Shown here: positions 1-7,728 of the stretch, one piece after another
Layout: each line of letters begins with the position of its first letter
Numbering within the stretch: position 1 is the first letter of the stretch
IMG/VR virus record: IMGVR_UViG_3300047546_002006
Span: 1 to 64,000 of that record
Origin: a virus
DNA: 64,000 bases
Strand: one strand, 5' to 3'
Position numbers and translations under genes: made by a program
The notes under the pieces: model-generated
What the model saw: only the letters and a program-made list of their open reading frames with translations
What the model was told of the DNA's origin: nothing
The model's database searches: none

Positions 1-85
1 ACCGCAGAAGAGCAGCGTCAGGTCCGAGGGAACCAGGGTTTCTGCTGCTTCCTCTGGTTGGAAAGCGAATGACCTTGCAGGTTGA

Positions 86-352
86 TCACTGTGGGGTCAC
101 ACCCTCCAGCTCGGCGGCGATGGCGAGAAGCGCGGCGCGTGTTTCTTCCCGCTCTTGTTCGACTACTCGCTCGCAACAGTTACCACAAAAGAACTCTGGG
201 TCGTCAATGAGCGGCACCACCTGATCCGCAGCAGCACGCAGGGCGGCGGCGATTTGCTGGCGGCGGCGATCCTCATGGCTTTTGCAGTTGACGGGACTGA
301 GTTGCCAAGCGGCGTCCCAAACAGCTTGCGCGGCGGGAGAGAGGTCAGCCAT
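86..352 (-). CDS. small protein, SPAAQ/AAELEG family, copy 2
   Basis: An 88-residue protein of unknown function. It begins with MADLSPAAQAV, has a central IAAALRAAADQVVP segment and ends near LLAIAAELEG; the same three blocks occur in the gene just upstream (345-590). I chose the ATG at 352 because it aligns with the paralogue's start and overlaps that gene's TGA, which suggests translational coupling. A CxxC pair lies mid-protein (FCGNCC). Its DNA is clearly more GC-rich than the rest of the window. I recall similar small proteins from picocyanobacteria, but that is memory, not a search; a host origin is inferred. Confidence 0.7.
   Translation of the reverse strand: MADLSPAAQAVWDAAWQLSPVNCKSHEDRRRQQIAAALRAAADQVVPLIDDPEFFCGNCCERVVEQEREETRAALLAIAAELEGVTPQ
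212..253. repeat. 42-bp perfect direct repeat, copy a
   Basis: A 42-nt stretch identical to 462-503, 250 nt away. It encodes the shared IAAALRAAADQVVP block of the two paralogous genes on the minus strand. Confidence 0.9.
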
Positions 353-590
353 CAGCACCCTCCAGCTCGGCGGCAATAGCGAGGAGTTGATGGCGGGTTA
401 CGCGGCGCTGGATCTCATAAGCCCTGGGTGCGCCAGGCACAAAATCACTGTTTTGTTCTTCCGGCACCACCTGATCCGCAGCAGCACGCAGGGCGGCGGC
501 GATGCTGGGGCAATCACGCAGGTCAGGCACAGCACGGAACGCATCCAGCACCGCCTGCGCGGCGGGACTTAGTGAGGTGGGGTTAGTCAT
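345..590 (-). CDS. small protein, SPAAQ/AAELEG family, copy 1
   Basis: An 81-residue paralogue of the next gene. It starts MTNPTSLSPAAQAVLDAF and contains IAAALRAAADQVVPE and LLAIAAELEG, with a variable middle of about 25 residues. The alanine-rich helices suggest a small helical protein; no enzymatic motif is visible. It is the first gene of a coupled pair and its stop overlaps the start of copy 2. The high GC content and near-identical stretches shared with copy 2 point to a recent duplication, possibly after transfer from the host. Confidence 0.7.
   Translation of the reverse strand: MTNPTSLSPAAQAVLDAFRAVPDLRDCPSIAAALRAAADQVVPEEQNSDFVPGAPRAYEIQRRVTRHQLLAIAAELEGADG
462..503. repeat. 42-bp perfect direct repeat, copy b
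   Basis: Identical in sequence to 212-253. Perfect identity, including synonymous positions, suggests recent duplication or gene conversion within the gene pair. Confidence 0.9.
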
Positions 591-635
591 GATTAAAAAA
601 ACAAACGGGCGTAACCTTCATTGATCCATTGCTCC

Positions 636-1286
636 TCAGCAGATTCCTTCTGCTGATTGAAAGACAGCTTCTCCAATGATTGGGAATTGTTCGCAGAAGA
701 TTTCTTTGATGTGTTCTGCAATGACTCGGTGTTCGAGTTGGGTTCCGTTGTCACAACGTAGTTGTAGGTAATGTATCCACGAACGGAGTGTTCCGTTCAT
801 GTATAGCTTAGTAGGAGTTGCAAGCGGCAGGATGCTACGTGCGCATTCCTTGGCAACACCACTGCTAACCATCTCACGATAAAGGTGTTCAGCATCTTCA
901 AACAGCTGACTGATGCGACGGTAGTAATGGCTGATGTGCTCTGGATCTAGATCATCAATAGAGTTCTGTCTGTTCTTGGTATCTTGCCGACGCAGATGCG
1001 GCATGACACAAGAGCCTAGCTCACTGGTGTCTGCATAACGCTGGCTAAATTCCTGAAAGCTGAAAGAACGATGACGTAATATCTGAGCTGAGATAGCACG
1101 TGTTGTACTGATTTCAATACACATACCAGCCATCTCATATGGACTCCAGTGTTTATGCGTAATGAGATAACGCAATAACTTTGGAGCTGTATCCATGTTG
1201 GATTGATTCTTTGGTGCAGAAACTCGCGCCATATAGGTGATGAGTTCCTCTGCGTTAGGTGTTGCCCAGACCAAGGATACTGTCAT
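636..1286 (-). CDS. thyX: flavin-dependent thymidylate synthase ThyX
   Basis: Makes dTMP from dUMP using methylene-tetrahydrofolate and FAD, supplying thymidine for phage DNA replication. The ThyX signature RHRxxSxxxxSxR is present as RHRSFSFQEFSQR at residues 71-83. The length of 216 residues is normal for the family. A C-terminal RSWIHYLQLR segment matches the family's conserved substrate-binding part. Its start overlaps the stop of the 51-residue gene upstream (ATGA). Phages often carry thyX alongside other nucleotide genes; here dcd is at 51117. Confidence 0.95.
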   Translation of the reverse strand: MTVSLVWATPNAEELITYMARVSAPKNQSNMDTAPKLLRYLITHKHWSPYEMAGMCIEISTTRAISAQILRHRSFSFQEFSQRYADTSELGSCVMPHLRRQDTKNRQNSIDDLDPEHISHYYRRISQLFEDAEHLYREMVSSGVAKECARSILPLATPTKLYMNGTLRSWIHYLQLRCDNGTQLEHRVIAEHIKEIFCEQFPIIGEAVFQSAEGIC

Positions 1287-1438
1287 TTGGATTCTTCAGT
1301 TTTGTTTTGAGATTCAATGCCAGCTTTATAGCCAAAGCTATAGGCAGTACTTACCAGGTAACGAACAACCTCATTTTGTTGTTTAAGTTTGTAATCTTTT
1401 GCCATAGCAATAATTTCATTGAAAGTTGTTTCGTCCAT
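1283..1438 (-). CDS. small hypothetical protein coupled to thyX
   Basis: A 51-residue protein, MDETTFNEI at the start and NKTEESK at the end. It is largely helical and charged, with no recognised domain. It fits exactly between the gene ending at 1457 and thyX, and its TGA overlaps the thyX ATG as ATGA. That coupling and the lack of other coding content here support a real gene. Confidence 0.65.
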   Translation of the reverse strand: MDETTFNEIIAMAKDYKLKQQNEVVRYLVSTAYSFGYKAGIESQNKTEESK

Positions 1439-1456
1439 GGTTTGAAATAAAATCGG

Positions 1457-1753
1457 TTATTCCCCTGGAACATTAACAGAGGAGGTCAGCTTGGCAAGTT
1501 CATCAATAGGACAGATGCGATGTCTCGCATGAACCATTGGAGACTTGAGGTGGTCCCATTGAATAACAAGAAATTTAGTGCGTGCACCATTCTTGTTTAA
1601 TTTGGTTTCATAACCAAGGACTGTGCCATAACGCTGACTGCGATTACGTTTAGCAATCTCCAATGATTCTGGCCTAACGGCCATTAATGCATGTGCCTTG
1701 GGACGCTCTGCGACACGATCACCAATTTGAAAACTGTATTGTTTCTTGGTCAT
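1457..1753 (-). CDS. hypothetical protein
   Basis: A 98-residue basic protein beginning MTKKQYSFQIGDRV. The N-terminal half has a FQIGDRVAERP...YGTVLGY pattern, like short SH3-like/KOW-type barrels that start with a GDRV strand, but this is only suggestive. I chose the start at 1753 because its ATG overlaps the TAA of the zinc-ribbon gene upstream (TAATG). Confidence 0.7.
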   Translation of the reverse strand: MTKKQYSFQIGDRVAERPKAHALMAVRPESLEIAKRNRSQRYGTVLGYETKLNKNGARTKFLVIQWDHLKSPMVHARHRICPIDELAKLTSSVNVPGE

Positions 1754-2097
1754 TAAACATGCCTCCAAGCTTTGCGGTTGACAATGCGTGATGTGTAAGA
1801 TGTACTGATTCCATATTTGTCTGCAATTGATTTCAGGGTTTGCCCTTCTTCAAATAGCAGACGCATCATATGGATATCAGCTTCTGTAAATACAGAAGAT
1901 CCATGGGATGAACCACGAGCAATTTTACCTGGCCTTGGTTTGCCAAACGCAGGGCCAGGCTTTGGTTTTTCATACTGCTCAACAGTACGAAACTTAGCGC
2001 CACAATCAAGACACCGACAATAACGCTTGGTAAATTTGTCGTAGTGATCAGTGCATGTAACGCGTGTGTTCGTGCTGTTGCATTCACGACACCTCAT
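1753..2097 (-). CDS. zinc-ribbon plus helix-turn-helix DNA-binding protein
   Basis: A 114-residue protein. Residues 3-36 hold a four-cysteine ribbon (CRECNSTNTRV, then CRCLDCGAKFRTVE), resembling the zinc ribbons of NrdR and phage Ogr-type regulators. A Pro/Gly/Lys-rich linker follows. The C-terminus (about residues 75-114) reads as a helix-turn-helix, with GQTLKSIADKYGISTSYTSR then NRKAWRHV. The AWRH ending also occurs in the gene at 10158. The likely role is a DNA-binding regulator of phage transcription; the target is unknown. Confidence 0.75.
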   Translation of the reverse strand: MRCRECNSTNTRVTCTDHYDKFTKRYCRCLDCGAKFRTVEQYEKPKPGPAFGKPRPGKIARGSSHGSSVFTEADIHMMRLLFEEGQTLKSIADKYGISTSYTSRIVNRKAWRHV

Positions 2098-2411
2098 GCA
2101 AAATCACCTGTTCTAATTTTGTCTAGTTGTAAACGATCAAGAAGATTAACAGTAGCTTCAATACCAGAAATTTTAATAAGGTCAATGATAAGTTCTTTAC
2201 CCATCATTGGAATGTCATAGTAATTGTCAAGGATGATTTCTGCTTTCTCAAAACCATCAGGCTCGCCTGTTAATTTGGTTAATACATCAGATGTCATGTT
2301 GTCTACAAAGTATTCAACAATAGCTGTCTTGACAATGTCCCAAGTGTGAGATGGAATGTGTTGAACGATTTGATCAACAAGATCAAGATCGATAAGTTCA
2401 GTAGTTGACAT
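2094..2411 (-). CDS. hypothetical helical protein
   Basis: A 105-residue acidic, helix-rich protein starting MSTTELIDLDLVDQIV. I recognise no domain. It overlaps the next gene's start by four bases. Its own ATG lies eight bases after a strong hairpin (2420-2439), with no Shine-Dalgarno sequence between them. Confidence 0.7.
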   Translation of the reverse strand: MSTTELIDLDLVDQIVQHIPSHTWDIVKTAIVEYFVDNMTSDVLTKLTGEPDGFEKAEIILDNYYDIPMMGKELIIDLIKISGIEATVNLLDRLQLDKIRTGDFA

Positions 2412-2419
2412 AAAGAAAG

Positions 2420-2439
2420 GCCCCTGGAAAACCAGGGGC
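2420..2439 (-). other. terminator-like hairpin abutting a start codon
   Basis: On the minus strand this is an 8-bp perfect stem, GCCCCTGG/CCAGGGGC, with a TTTT loop, followed by CTTTCTTT and then the ATG of the gene at 2411. It looks like an intrinsic terminator, but the gene begins inside its T-rich tail, so either read-through, RNA processing or translational insulation is implied. Confidence 0.8.
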
Positions 2440-2456
2440 GTAGTTGCGTTCAGAGA

Positions 2457-2819
2457 TTAGGCAGGCTGTGCGTCTGTGTCCACGATGCTGCTCAAAACGC
2501 CAGCATCTTGTAACTTTTGAAGCATACCAACCATGATTGAGGCATGGGTCTGAGTCTGCTCCATGAAGTGCTTGGCACGTTCAGCAGACATGGTATGGAC
2601 GTTGCCATTGGGCTCCACGTAACGCCAGCTGCCATCAGGCTGAGGCTCGCCTTGGAGGGCAAGGCGCTCTGAGTTGTGGACGTACCTAAACTCGATGTTG
2701 TGGTAGTCCTGGAGGTTATCAGTGCCAGTCCATGTAGCACCTACGTTGTAACGATTGTCATCGTCAGCGTAGGCATGGAACTGAGGAATGATGTGCTTGA
2801 GTGCAGCAAAGATTGACAT
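2457..2819 (-). CDS. hypothetical protein
   Basis: A 120-residue protein starting MSIFAALKHIIPQF. The middle is aromatic and rich in N, D and Y, and the C-terminal third is helical (SAERAKHFMEQTQTH). No known family is recognised. It follows the tRNA-Leu gene directly. Its leader ACACACTCAACTTCAACATC has no Shine-Dalgarno sequence and matches the CAACTC-type leaders of the 10-14 kb genes. Confidence 0.65.
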   Translation of the reverse strand: MSIFAALKHIIPQFHAYADDDNRYNVGATWTGTDNLQDYHNIEFRYVHNSERLALQGEPQPDGSWRYVEPNGNVHTMSAERAKHFMEQTQTHASIMVGMLQKLQDAGVLSSIVDTDAQPA

Positions 2820-2839
2820 GATGTTGAAGTTGAGTGTGT

Positions 2840-2925
2840 TGGTAGGGACAGAGAGACTTGAACTCTCACAGCCAATGGCTTACGGATTTTAAGTCCGTTG
2901 CGTCTACCGATTCCGCCATGTCCCC
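2840..2925 (-). tRNA. tRNA-Leu (anticodon UAA)
   Basis: An 86-nt cloverleaf read on the minus strand. The acceptor strand GGGGACA pairs with TGTCCCT (one G-T). The anticodon stem ACGGA/TCCGT encloses the loop CTTAAAA with anticodon TAA. A long class-II variable arm (GCCATTGGC), a T-arm GAGAG-TTCAAGT-CTCTC and an encoded CCA 3' end are present. It reads UUA/UUG leucine codons, which suit AT-richer phage genes. It sits between two protein genes, in the slot held by hairpins elsewhere. Confidence 0.95.
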
Positions 2926-2942
2926 ATGAGTCACATCTTAAC

Positions 2943-3917
2943 TCATAAACCAAGATACGATCTGATCTGTTGTTGTAAAAATTGAGATGCCGTTGGAAGA
3001 TTCTCTTTAACTTTTTGAATGCCGGCTGCCTGTGCTGTGCCTGTTAAAAAGTTCATTGCAATAGGTTCATCATGATACATTTGTACACGACGAACATTGG
3101 TTGGATCAACAATTGCTTTTGTACCACGAATTTCTGCAATAGGTTGTGCAACCCAATCAACTCTTCCAACTTTTGGATTGATTCGAACATTAAAACGTTC
3201 GGTATCATTGACAGGAATGTTGCCTTCATACTTAAGTACATCAGGGCGTTGTTGGGAAATAATGCGATAGTCAGGATCAACATCAAGTAATTCAAATGAT
3301 GGATTGTATTGAGTTGGTGATTGTCTCGTAGTCAAATCAAAAGCACGATAACCCCCTGGAGATTGATAAAGCCTGAGTGTTGATTGTGGATTTTGTGATA
3401 GATAATTTTGAATGCGATCTTCAACGTCACCTAAATGACGTATTGTTGCATTGCGTTCAGCATGATAAGGACCAGCAACATCCCAATCCATCATTGGTGT
3501 GTCTTTAAATCCCACAAACTCTTGGATTACACCTGGAGAAGATGGAGTGGGACGTGCTTGATTGGATGGAATTTTATGTTGGCGTTTGTAATAAACACCT
3601 GGCTCTAACACATAATGTGTTGTTGGGTATTTAAGTGTTTCAGAAAGATTAGATGTAATGCCAATAGATCCAAGGATCTTATCTAGTTCATAAGCACCAG
3701 AATCAATTTGTTGTTGTAATGCTCTTTGAGCAAATTGCTGTGACTTATGTAGAGCTTGGGTTAGATCACCATTGTTTTGACGATTAACAATTGTTTCAGG
3801 ATCAATTACAAAACGTTGTTTTGACTGTGCAAATAACTCATCAAACAACTGTTGTTTTGTTACATTAGATGGACCTGGATTAACAATCCTGCCGATACTT
3901 TTTAAAACGCCGTTCAT
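2943..3917 (-). CDS. hypothetical protein
   Basis: A 324-residue protein not confidently recognised. The N-terminal 100 residues are helical and Q-rich. The middle has a DWDVAGPYHAERN segment, then STLRLYQSPGGYRAFDL and a FELLDVDPDYRI stretch. Acidic D-x-D plus glycine-turn motifs of this kind occur in primase-polymerase-like proteins, but no fold can be claimed. The C-terminus is Q/L-rich. Its start lies inside the end of the 57-residue gene at 3880-4053. Confidence 0.75.
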   Translation of the reverse strand: MNGVLKSIGRIVNPGPSNVTKQQLFDELFAQSKQRFVIDPETIVNRQNNGDLTQALHKSQQFAQRALQQQIDSGAYELDKILGSIGITSNLSETLKYPTTHYVLEPGVYYKRQHKIPSNQARPTPSSPGVIQEFVGFKDTPMMDWDVAGPYHAERNATIRHLGDVEDRIQNYLSQNPQSTLRLYQSPGGYRAFDLTTRQSPTQYNPSFELLDVDPDYRIISQQRPDVLKYEGNIPVNDTERFNVRINPKVGRVDWVAQPIAEIRGTKAIVDPTNVRRVQMYHDEPIAMNFLTGTAQAAGIQKVKENLPTASQFLQQQIRSYLGL

Positions 3918-4053
3918 ATCTATTTAATGCTTTGTGTTTTAAATGTAGGCAGCGATTGTACTCATCTTGTTTCTGCTGGTAAGCAAACTGCCAACAAAGT
4001 TTTTCTAAAACCTGGAACAAAGAATATGATTGTTCCAAAAGATCTTTTGTCAT
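3880..4053 (-). CDS. small hypothetical protein
   Basis: A 57-residue basic protein, MTKDLLEQSYSLF at the start and KKYRQDC at the end, rich in K, Q, R and Y. Its ATG overlaps the TGA of the gene at 4050 (ATGA), and its end overlaps the next gene by 38 nt. It fills a 130-nt gap that would otherwise be empty. No domain is recognised. Confidence 0.6.
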   Translation of the reverse strand: MTKDLLEQSYSLFQVLEKLCWQFAYQQKQDEYNRCLHLKHKALNRYERRFKKYRQDC

Positions 4054-4262
4054 TTTACTTCAGTTGAATTGATTTCTACTGACGTTGAACGCCAGGTGTG
4101 GTCATGAGGTAATGGCTCAGTGCCATAACTCCATGTATCGTAGTCATCCTCATTGCGAGGATCATCTTCAATCAAGATGTACTGTGGTGAATTGTCATGA
4201 ATGTACTCACCAATGTTGGCCATGGCCATGGCAAGTAGTTGTTCGTCAGTGAAGTCAGACAT
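4050..4262 (-). CDS. small acidic hypothetical protein
   Basis: A 70-residue acidic protein starting MSDFTDEQLLAMAMANIG. I chose the ATG at 4262 because the longer reading frame upstream runs through a hairpin (4270-4304). The beginning resembles many small cyanophage proteins of unknown role. It ends in an ATGA overlap with the following small gene. Confidence 0.65.
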   Translation of the reverse strand: MSDFTDEQLLAMAMANIGEYIHDNSPQYILIEDDPRNEDDYDTWSYGTEPLPHDHTWRSTSVEINSTEVK

Positions 4263-4269
4263 AAAGAAA

Positions 4270-4304
4270 TGGACCTGCCCCTTAACGAGGATAGGACAGG
4301 TCCA
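4270..4304 (-). other. hairpin abutting a start codon
   Basis: On the minus strand the stem TGGACCTGTCC pairs with GGGCAGGTCCA (one G-T), with a loop of about 12 nt. TTTCTTT and the ATG at 4262 follow directly. Same arrangement as 2420-2439. Confidence 0.75.
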
Positions 4305-4312
4305 TGTTGGCT

Positions 4313-6088
4313 TCAACGTTCTGATTTTAGTTGCTCATCACGAATGCGCAATGCGTTGCTAAACACTTGCGTGTAAATGTTACGTTCTGTATCGCTGAGT
4401 CTGGTGTTGGCAAAACCAACAATCTGCTCAACAGACATGACACCCATGTTGACCTTGAGCTGAATGGTAAACGTAGGCTTGCCATTCAACATACCAAGGA
4501 CAATGAAGTGTTGCTTCTTACGTACACCTTCGGCATACGATGCAGCATTGCCAACGCAATTGCGTACGGCCTGGCCCCATTGCGCAAGTTGATGTGTATC
4601 AATGGGCTGGAAGAATGACCAGTTGTCATCTTGATAAGTAACCTTGACAGGTTGTGGGAATAGATCTTGTGGTAGTGAGTGATTTGGATTCTGAATTTTC
4701 CATGATTCTGCTTGCACATGATCATGGAATTCTGTGATGCGCCAACGACGTGGCGGATCAATTGTCTTGCCGTTATCAAAGATACGAGCAAGCATTGAGA
4801 ATGTGTCGTTGAGTTCATTGAATCGGAACAGCCAATGGTCAGTGTCCTCATCCCAATCCCAACGACGACGCCTTTCTGATGCAGCAGTAGATTCTGCTAC
4901 TTTGTCTGTATAGTATTTGTTCATGATCTGAAACAATGATGCAACAGGCATGTGCTCACGCAACCATGCTTTGCACAGAGGAACGTCTGGCTCATAGAGA
5001 CGACGGATGCCAAGCAGTACATCAAGATGATTCTGATAGTAATCAATTGGAGTATCAGGCCAGATGCGATTGATTGTACTAATTGCATCTGCCAGTTGAT
5101 AGATGCGTTGTATTGGTACAACAATACTTTTACGTGTACAGTTGTCTGGATCATGGAATCGTTGCGTGGCTAAATCGCATTGCAATTGAATCCACTTACG
5201 AAAGAATGGTGTACTTAGAATCTTTTTGCTATCACAAATAGAACGGATACCAACATAACCATAGCCAATGTCGTTTGTATGACATACATCAATTAATTCA
5301 AAGAATGTATCAGATGTCAGCTGCCAATTGTCAAGTGTCATCTGATATTTCTCTTGGCAGATATCAAAGTACTTATCTTTGTATTTACCAGAGATACGTT
5401 CAAACAATACTTTGAATAGATCATTACCAATACGTAGACGCTCAAAGCTATTGACTGAATCATCCCATGTAGGTACAGATGCAAATAGCTGTTTGTCAAA
5501 TCGACGCACAGCTTCGCCCATCAGTCTGCCCTTCTGGCCGTAGCTATTGCACATAGACCATGGACGATCACGCCATCTCTCTGATTGTTGAATAAATTCC
5601 TTGGTGACATATACAGTCTTAATAAGGTAATCGCTGCGACCAACAGTTTCACGCAAGAATGTAGTGTCTGACACAATACTGTGCATCAACATCTTGCGTG
5701 TTGTTGCAGTGTCCTTGTAACAATGTGTATAGGCGTAGATGTATTCAGATTCCTTGCCCTTAGGCGGCAGCCATGCTGCTACCCATAAACCTTCCCAGTG
5801 ATAGATCACTGCATGTGTGATGTATTCAACATCGGGTATGGTGCCAACAGGCATACGGAATTCATGGAAACGCTCTGGTGCAGGATTAGCATTGATGTCA
5901 TCAATTGCACCTTCATACAATGAAGAACGCACCACATCGTTTGGTATCAGGACTGGTGGCAGTCCAACAGGATACTTAGGTTTCTTAGTCTTAGATGTTT
6001 GAGCTTTCTCTTGCCGTGCCAACTTCTTAAGCGTTGGATCGTAGGCAAGCAGCTCAGTTTGCAGGTTAGTAGGGAGTTGGAATTGCAT
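4313..6088 (-). CDS. PcfJ-domain protein
   Basis: A 591-residue protein. The last 100 residues carry the PcfJ-like pattern: a helix with QAVRNCVGNAASYAEGV, then IVLGMLNGKPTFTIQLKV and a short strand with VEQIVGFAN. This domain is named after a gene of an enterococcal conjugative plasmid and is widespread on plasmids and phages; its activity is not established. The N-terminal 480 residues are aromatic and Trp-rich with no domain I can name. It is the largest early-region gene here. Its leader CTGAACCTACC has no clear Shine-Dalgarno sequence. Confidence 0.8.
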   Translation of the reverse strand: MQFQLPTNLQTELLAYDPTLKKLARQEKAQTSKTKKPKYPVGLPPVLIPNDVVRSSLYEGAIDDINANPAPERFHEFRMPVGTIPDVEYITHAVIYHWEGLWVAAWLPPKGKESEYIYAYTHCYKDTATTRKMLMHSIVSDTTFLRETVGRSDYLIKTVYVTKEFIQQSERWRDRPWSMCNSYGQKGRLMGEAVRRFDKQLFASVPTWDDSVNSFERLRIGNDLFKVLFERISGKYKDKYFDICQEKYQMTLDNWQLTSDTFFELIDVCHTNDIGYGYVGIRSICDSKKILSTPFFRKWIQLQCDLATQRFHDPDNCTRKSIVVPIQRIYQLADAISTINRIWPDTPIDYYQNHLDVLLGIRRLYEPDVPLCKAWLREHMPVASLFQIMNKYYTDKVAESTAASERRRRWDWDEDTDHWLFRFNELNDTFSMLARIFDNGKTIDPPRRWRITEFHDHVQAESWKIQNPNHSLPQDLFPQPVKVTYQDDNWSFFQPIDTHQLAQWGQAVRNCVGNAASYAEGVRKKQHFIVLGMLNGKPTFTIQLKVNMGVMSVEQIVGFANTRLSDTERNIYTQVFSNALRIRDEQLKSER

Positions 6089-6117
6089 GGTAGGTTCAGG
6101 GTTTAGTTCAGGGTAGT

Positions 6118-6145
6118 GAGCAGTTTAACGTCATGCTCAGGACGG
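6118..6145 (-). repeat. 28-nt intergenic box, copy 1
   Basis: A 28-nt sequence that matches 10081-10108 at 27 of 28 positions. On the minus strand it reads CGTCCTGAGCATGACGTT in its core and can fold CGTC/GACG around CTGAGCAT. It lies between the stop of the gene at 6150 and the PcfJ gene start. Confidence 0.8.
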
Positions 6146-6149
6146 ATGA

Positions 6150-6410
6150 TCAATCTAAATACCAGTCGGAGGTATCGACGAGTTGCCAGTCAAGATCGAG
6201 GTGAGCAAGATACTCGCAGAACCCATCTTCATCAACAGGGATTGATTCTTCTGGATCCAGAGTAAAACTTGCTGAACACAATGCTGGAGCGTACTCAGCA
6301 GGGTCTTCATGGCTGCCTTTATAGATGCAGCGCATGTCATTAACCACTGCTTCAACTGTGACATTGTTGTTCTTGATGGTGGTGGATTCGACAGCAAGGA
6401 TGTAAGTCAT
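6150..6410 (-). CDS. acidic hypothetical protein
   Basis: An 86-residue protein starting MTYILAVESTTIKNNN and ending LVDTSDWYLD. It is strongly acidic and probably beta-rich in its first half. I chose the ATG at 6410 because it overlaps the TGA of the gene upstream (TGATG). The function is unknown; an acidic DNA-mimic role is possible but there is no evidence for it. Confidence 0.65.
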   Translation of the reverse strand: MTYILAVESTTIKNNNVTVEAVVNDMRCIYKGSHEDPAEYAPALCSASFTLDPEESIPVDEDGFCEYLAHLDLDWQLVDTSDWYLD

Positions 6411-6595
6411 CAGTGGTTCTCTACGTACTGGTACTTCTTGGAAATGATGCAACGATACTTGTTCCAATGACGAGCAGTTTCATACTCGTCAATGAATCGT
6501 TCTTTGTTGCATACGTTTTGTTCGGCACGCTTCATTGCACAATGTGCAAGGTTAATGCGGTCGAACAAAGTAAGTTCATCAATTAATGCAGACAT
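6410..6595 (-). CDS. small hypothetical protein
   Basis: A 61-residue basic, helical protein starting MSALIDELTLFDRIN, with a conserved-looking CAMKRAEQNVCNKER stretch. Unknown function. Its leader TTGCAACTCAACTC before the ATG has no Shine-Dalgarno sequence, and the complex hairpin at 6620-6679 precedes it. Confidence 0.65.
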   Translation of the reverse strand: MSALIDELTLFDRINLAHCAMKRAEQNVCNKERFIDEYETARHWNKYRCIISKKYQYVENH

Positions 6596-6619
6596 GAGTT
6601 GAGTTGCAATGGGAATTTG

Positions 6620-6679
6620 GCCTGGGACTTACACTGTATCTTTCTGTGCTATGTGCACAGCGATTACAGATGCCCAGGC
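6620..6679 (-). other. large intergenic hairpin
   Basis: A 60-nt imperfect hairpin between genes. The outer stem is GCCTGGG/CCCAGGC, a middle stem CTGTA/TACAG and an inner stem CTGTGC/GCACAG with loop ACATA. A CAACTCAACTC leader and the start at 6595 follow. Its position matches the two-hairpin elements further right. Confidence 0.75.
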
Positions 6680-6680
6680 A

Positions 6681-6878
6681 TTAGAACAGTCTGATGTTGC
6701 GCTTGCTAATACCAGTGCCTGGGATACTGATCGATCCAAGGACACCAGACTTGCGTGCATTCAACGTTAGTTGGAATGGACCAAGTTGAAATGATTTGGT
6801 GTAGGACTTAACACCATGTTCAGTGATGTTAAATCCTGCAATTGTTTTGTCAAAGTTTAATGGAGATTTCTGAGTCAT
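6681..6878 (-). CDS. DUF4236-like small protein
   Basis: A 65-residue protein starting MTQKSPLNFDKTIAGFN. Its second half, FQLTLNARKSGVLGSISIPG then TGISKRN, matches the DUF4236 pattern of an LNLSKSG strand followed by a PGTG turn. The role of that domain is unknown. Its start overlaps the end of the gene at 6850 by 29 nt. Confidence 0.6.
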   Translation of the reverse strand: MTQKSPLNFDKTIAGFNITEHGVKSYTKSFQLGPFQLTLNARKSGVLGSISIPGTGISKRNIRLF

Positions 6879-7200
6879 GTTTGAGTTTTGTAATGAGTTG
6901 TTCAATTTCAAGTTCAGTACCAGTAATAGATACTGTCACTGATACTTTCTTAGGTTTAGGTCTACGTGCATTACGCAGATCACGTACAGAAGAATTCCTT
7001 TGGAACTTAGTGCCGCATACAGAATTTGATTGAAATAATCTGCAGCACTCTTCTAATTCCTGATCTGCGCCCCACTGGGCAGCAGTAATTGCAATAAGCT
7101 CAATTAGTTCATAATGTTTGACTTTGGTGTCATACCAAGTATTTAACCAATTCTTTATAAGTTCAGGCGATGGTTTAATTGGGTGCTGTTGATTAATCAT
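6850..7200 (-). CDS. hypothetical protein
   Basis: A 116-residue protein starting MINQQHPIKPSPELIKNWLN. The first half is helical with several Cys and Trp (QELEECCRLFQSNSVCG); the second half is basic, then TVSITGTELEIEQLITKL. I chose the start at 7200 because the ATG overlaps the upstream TAA. No family recognised. Confidence 0.65.
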   Translation of the reverse strand: MINQQHPIKPSPELIKNWLNTWYDTKVKHYELIELIAITAAQWGADQELEECCRLFQSNSVCGTKFQRNSSVRDLRNARRPKPKKVSVTVSITGTELEIEQLITKLKHDSEISIKL

Positions 7201-7495
7201 TGTCATTGAATGCTTCAGCGAGTACAAACTTGAGATGGAAATACTCTTGATCTTTATCTGTCGCTGGATGGTAACGAGCATGGAACCCACCACTACCAAT
7301 AGATTCAAGCTTGATTGCTTCACGTAATAAATGTGAAGCAGCAGCTTTCAATCGTGGTATGGATGGAAGTTCCAGTCCATTACCTCTAGTTGTTTGCCAG
7401 CGCCAGTCAAGAGCTGTCATTGCAGCATGGACTTTAATGAAGTCAAATGCTTCAATAACTTCCATGATTAATTCTTCATGAACATTAGATGTCAT
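7193..7495 (-). CDS. hypothetical protein
   Basis: A 100-residue protein: helical N-terminus (HEELIMEVIEAFDFIKVH), then WRWQTTRGNG and IGSGGFHARYHP, and a helical C-terminus ending FNDND. It resembles small conserved cyanophage proteins but I cannot name a family. It is coupled to both neighbours by start-stop overlaps. Confidence 0.65.
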   Translation of the reverse strand: MTSNVHEELIMEVIEAFDFIKVHAAMTALDWRWQTTRGNGLELPSIPRLKAAASHLLREAIKLESIGSGGFHARYHPATDKDQEYFHLKFVLAEAFNDND

Positions 7496-7695
7496 TGGAG
7501 TTCATCAGGCATGAGGTACTGAACATCATCATCTTCCATATTTGTCATTACAAATTTCTCTCCATTGGGGGCAATGAAGCCCCCAATGAATCCAACGCCA
7601 TGTTTATCTGCTGATTCCTTCATGCGTGCAACAAGTTGCATAGCAGCAAGACGTTGGTTGTCAATGGAATCAGGAATGCGTGGTTTGTCGGACAT
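7492..7695 (-). CDS. hypothetical protein
   Basis: A 67-residue protein: helical start (SIDNQRLAAMQLVARMKESA), then a beta hairpin GVGFIGGFIAPNGEKFV and an acidic tail. Unknown function. Its leader is SD-less and CAACTTCAATTCACTC-like, preceded by two hairpins (7729-7774). The stop overlaps the next start (ATGA). Confidence 0.65.
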   Translation of the reverse strand: MSDKPRIPDSIDNQRLAAMQLVARMKESADKHGVGFIGGFIAPNGEKFVMTNMEDDDVQYLMPDELQ

Positions 7696-7728
7696 TTGAT
7701 GTGTGATTTGTAGAGTGAATTGAAGTTG

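Noticed and set aside
1-85. Possible end of another gene at the left edge
   Set aside because: A minus-strand frame is open for about 28 codons, but there is too little sequence and no start to support it.
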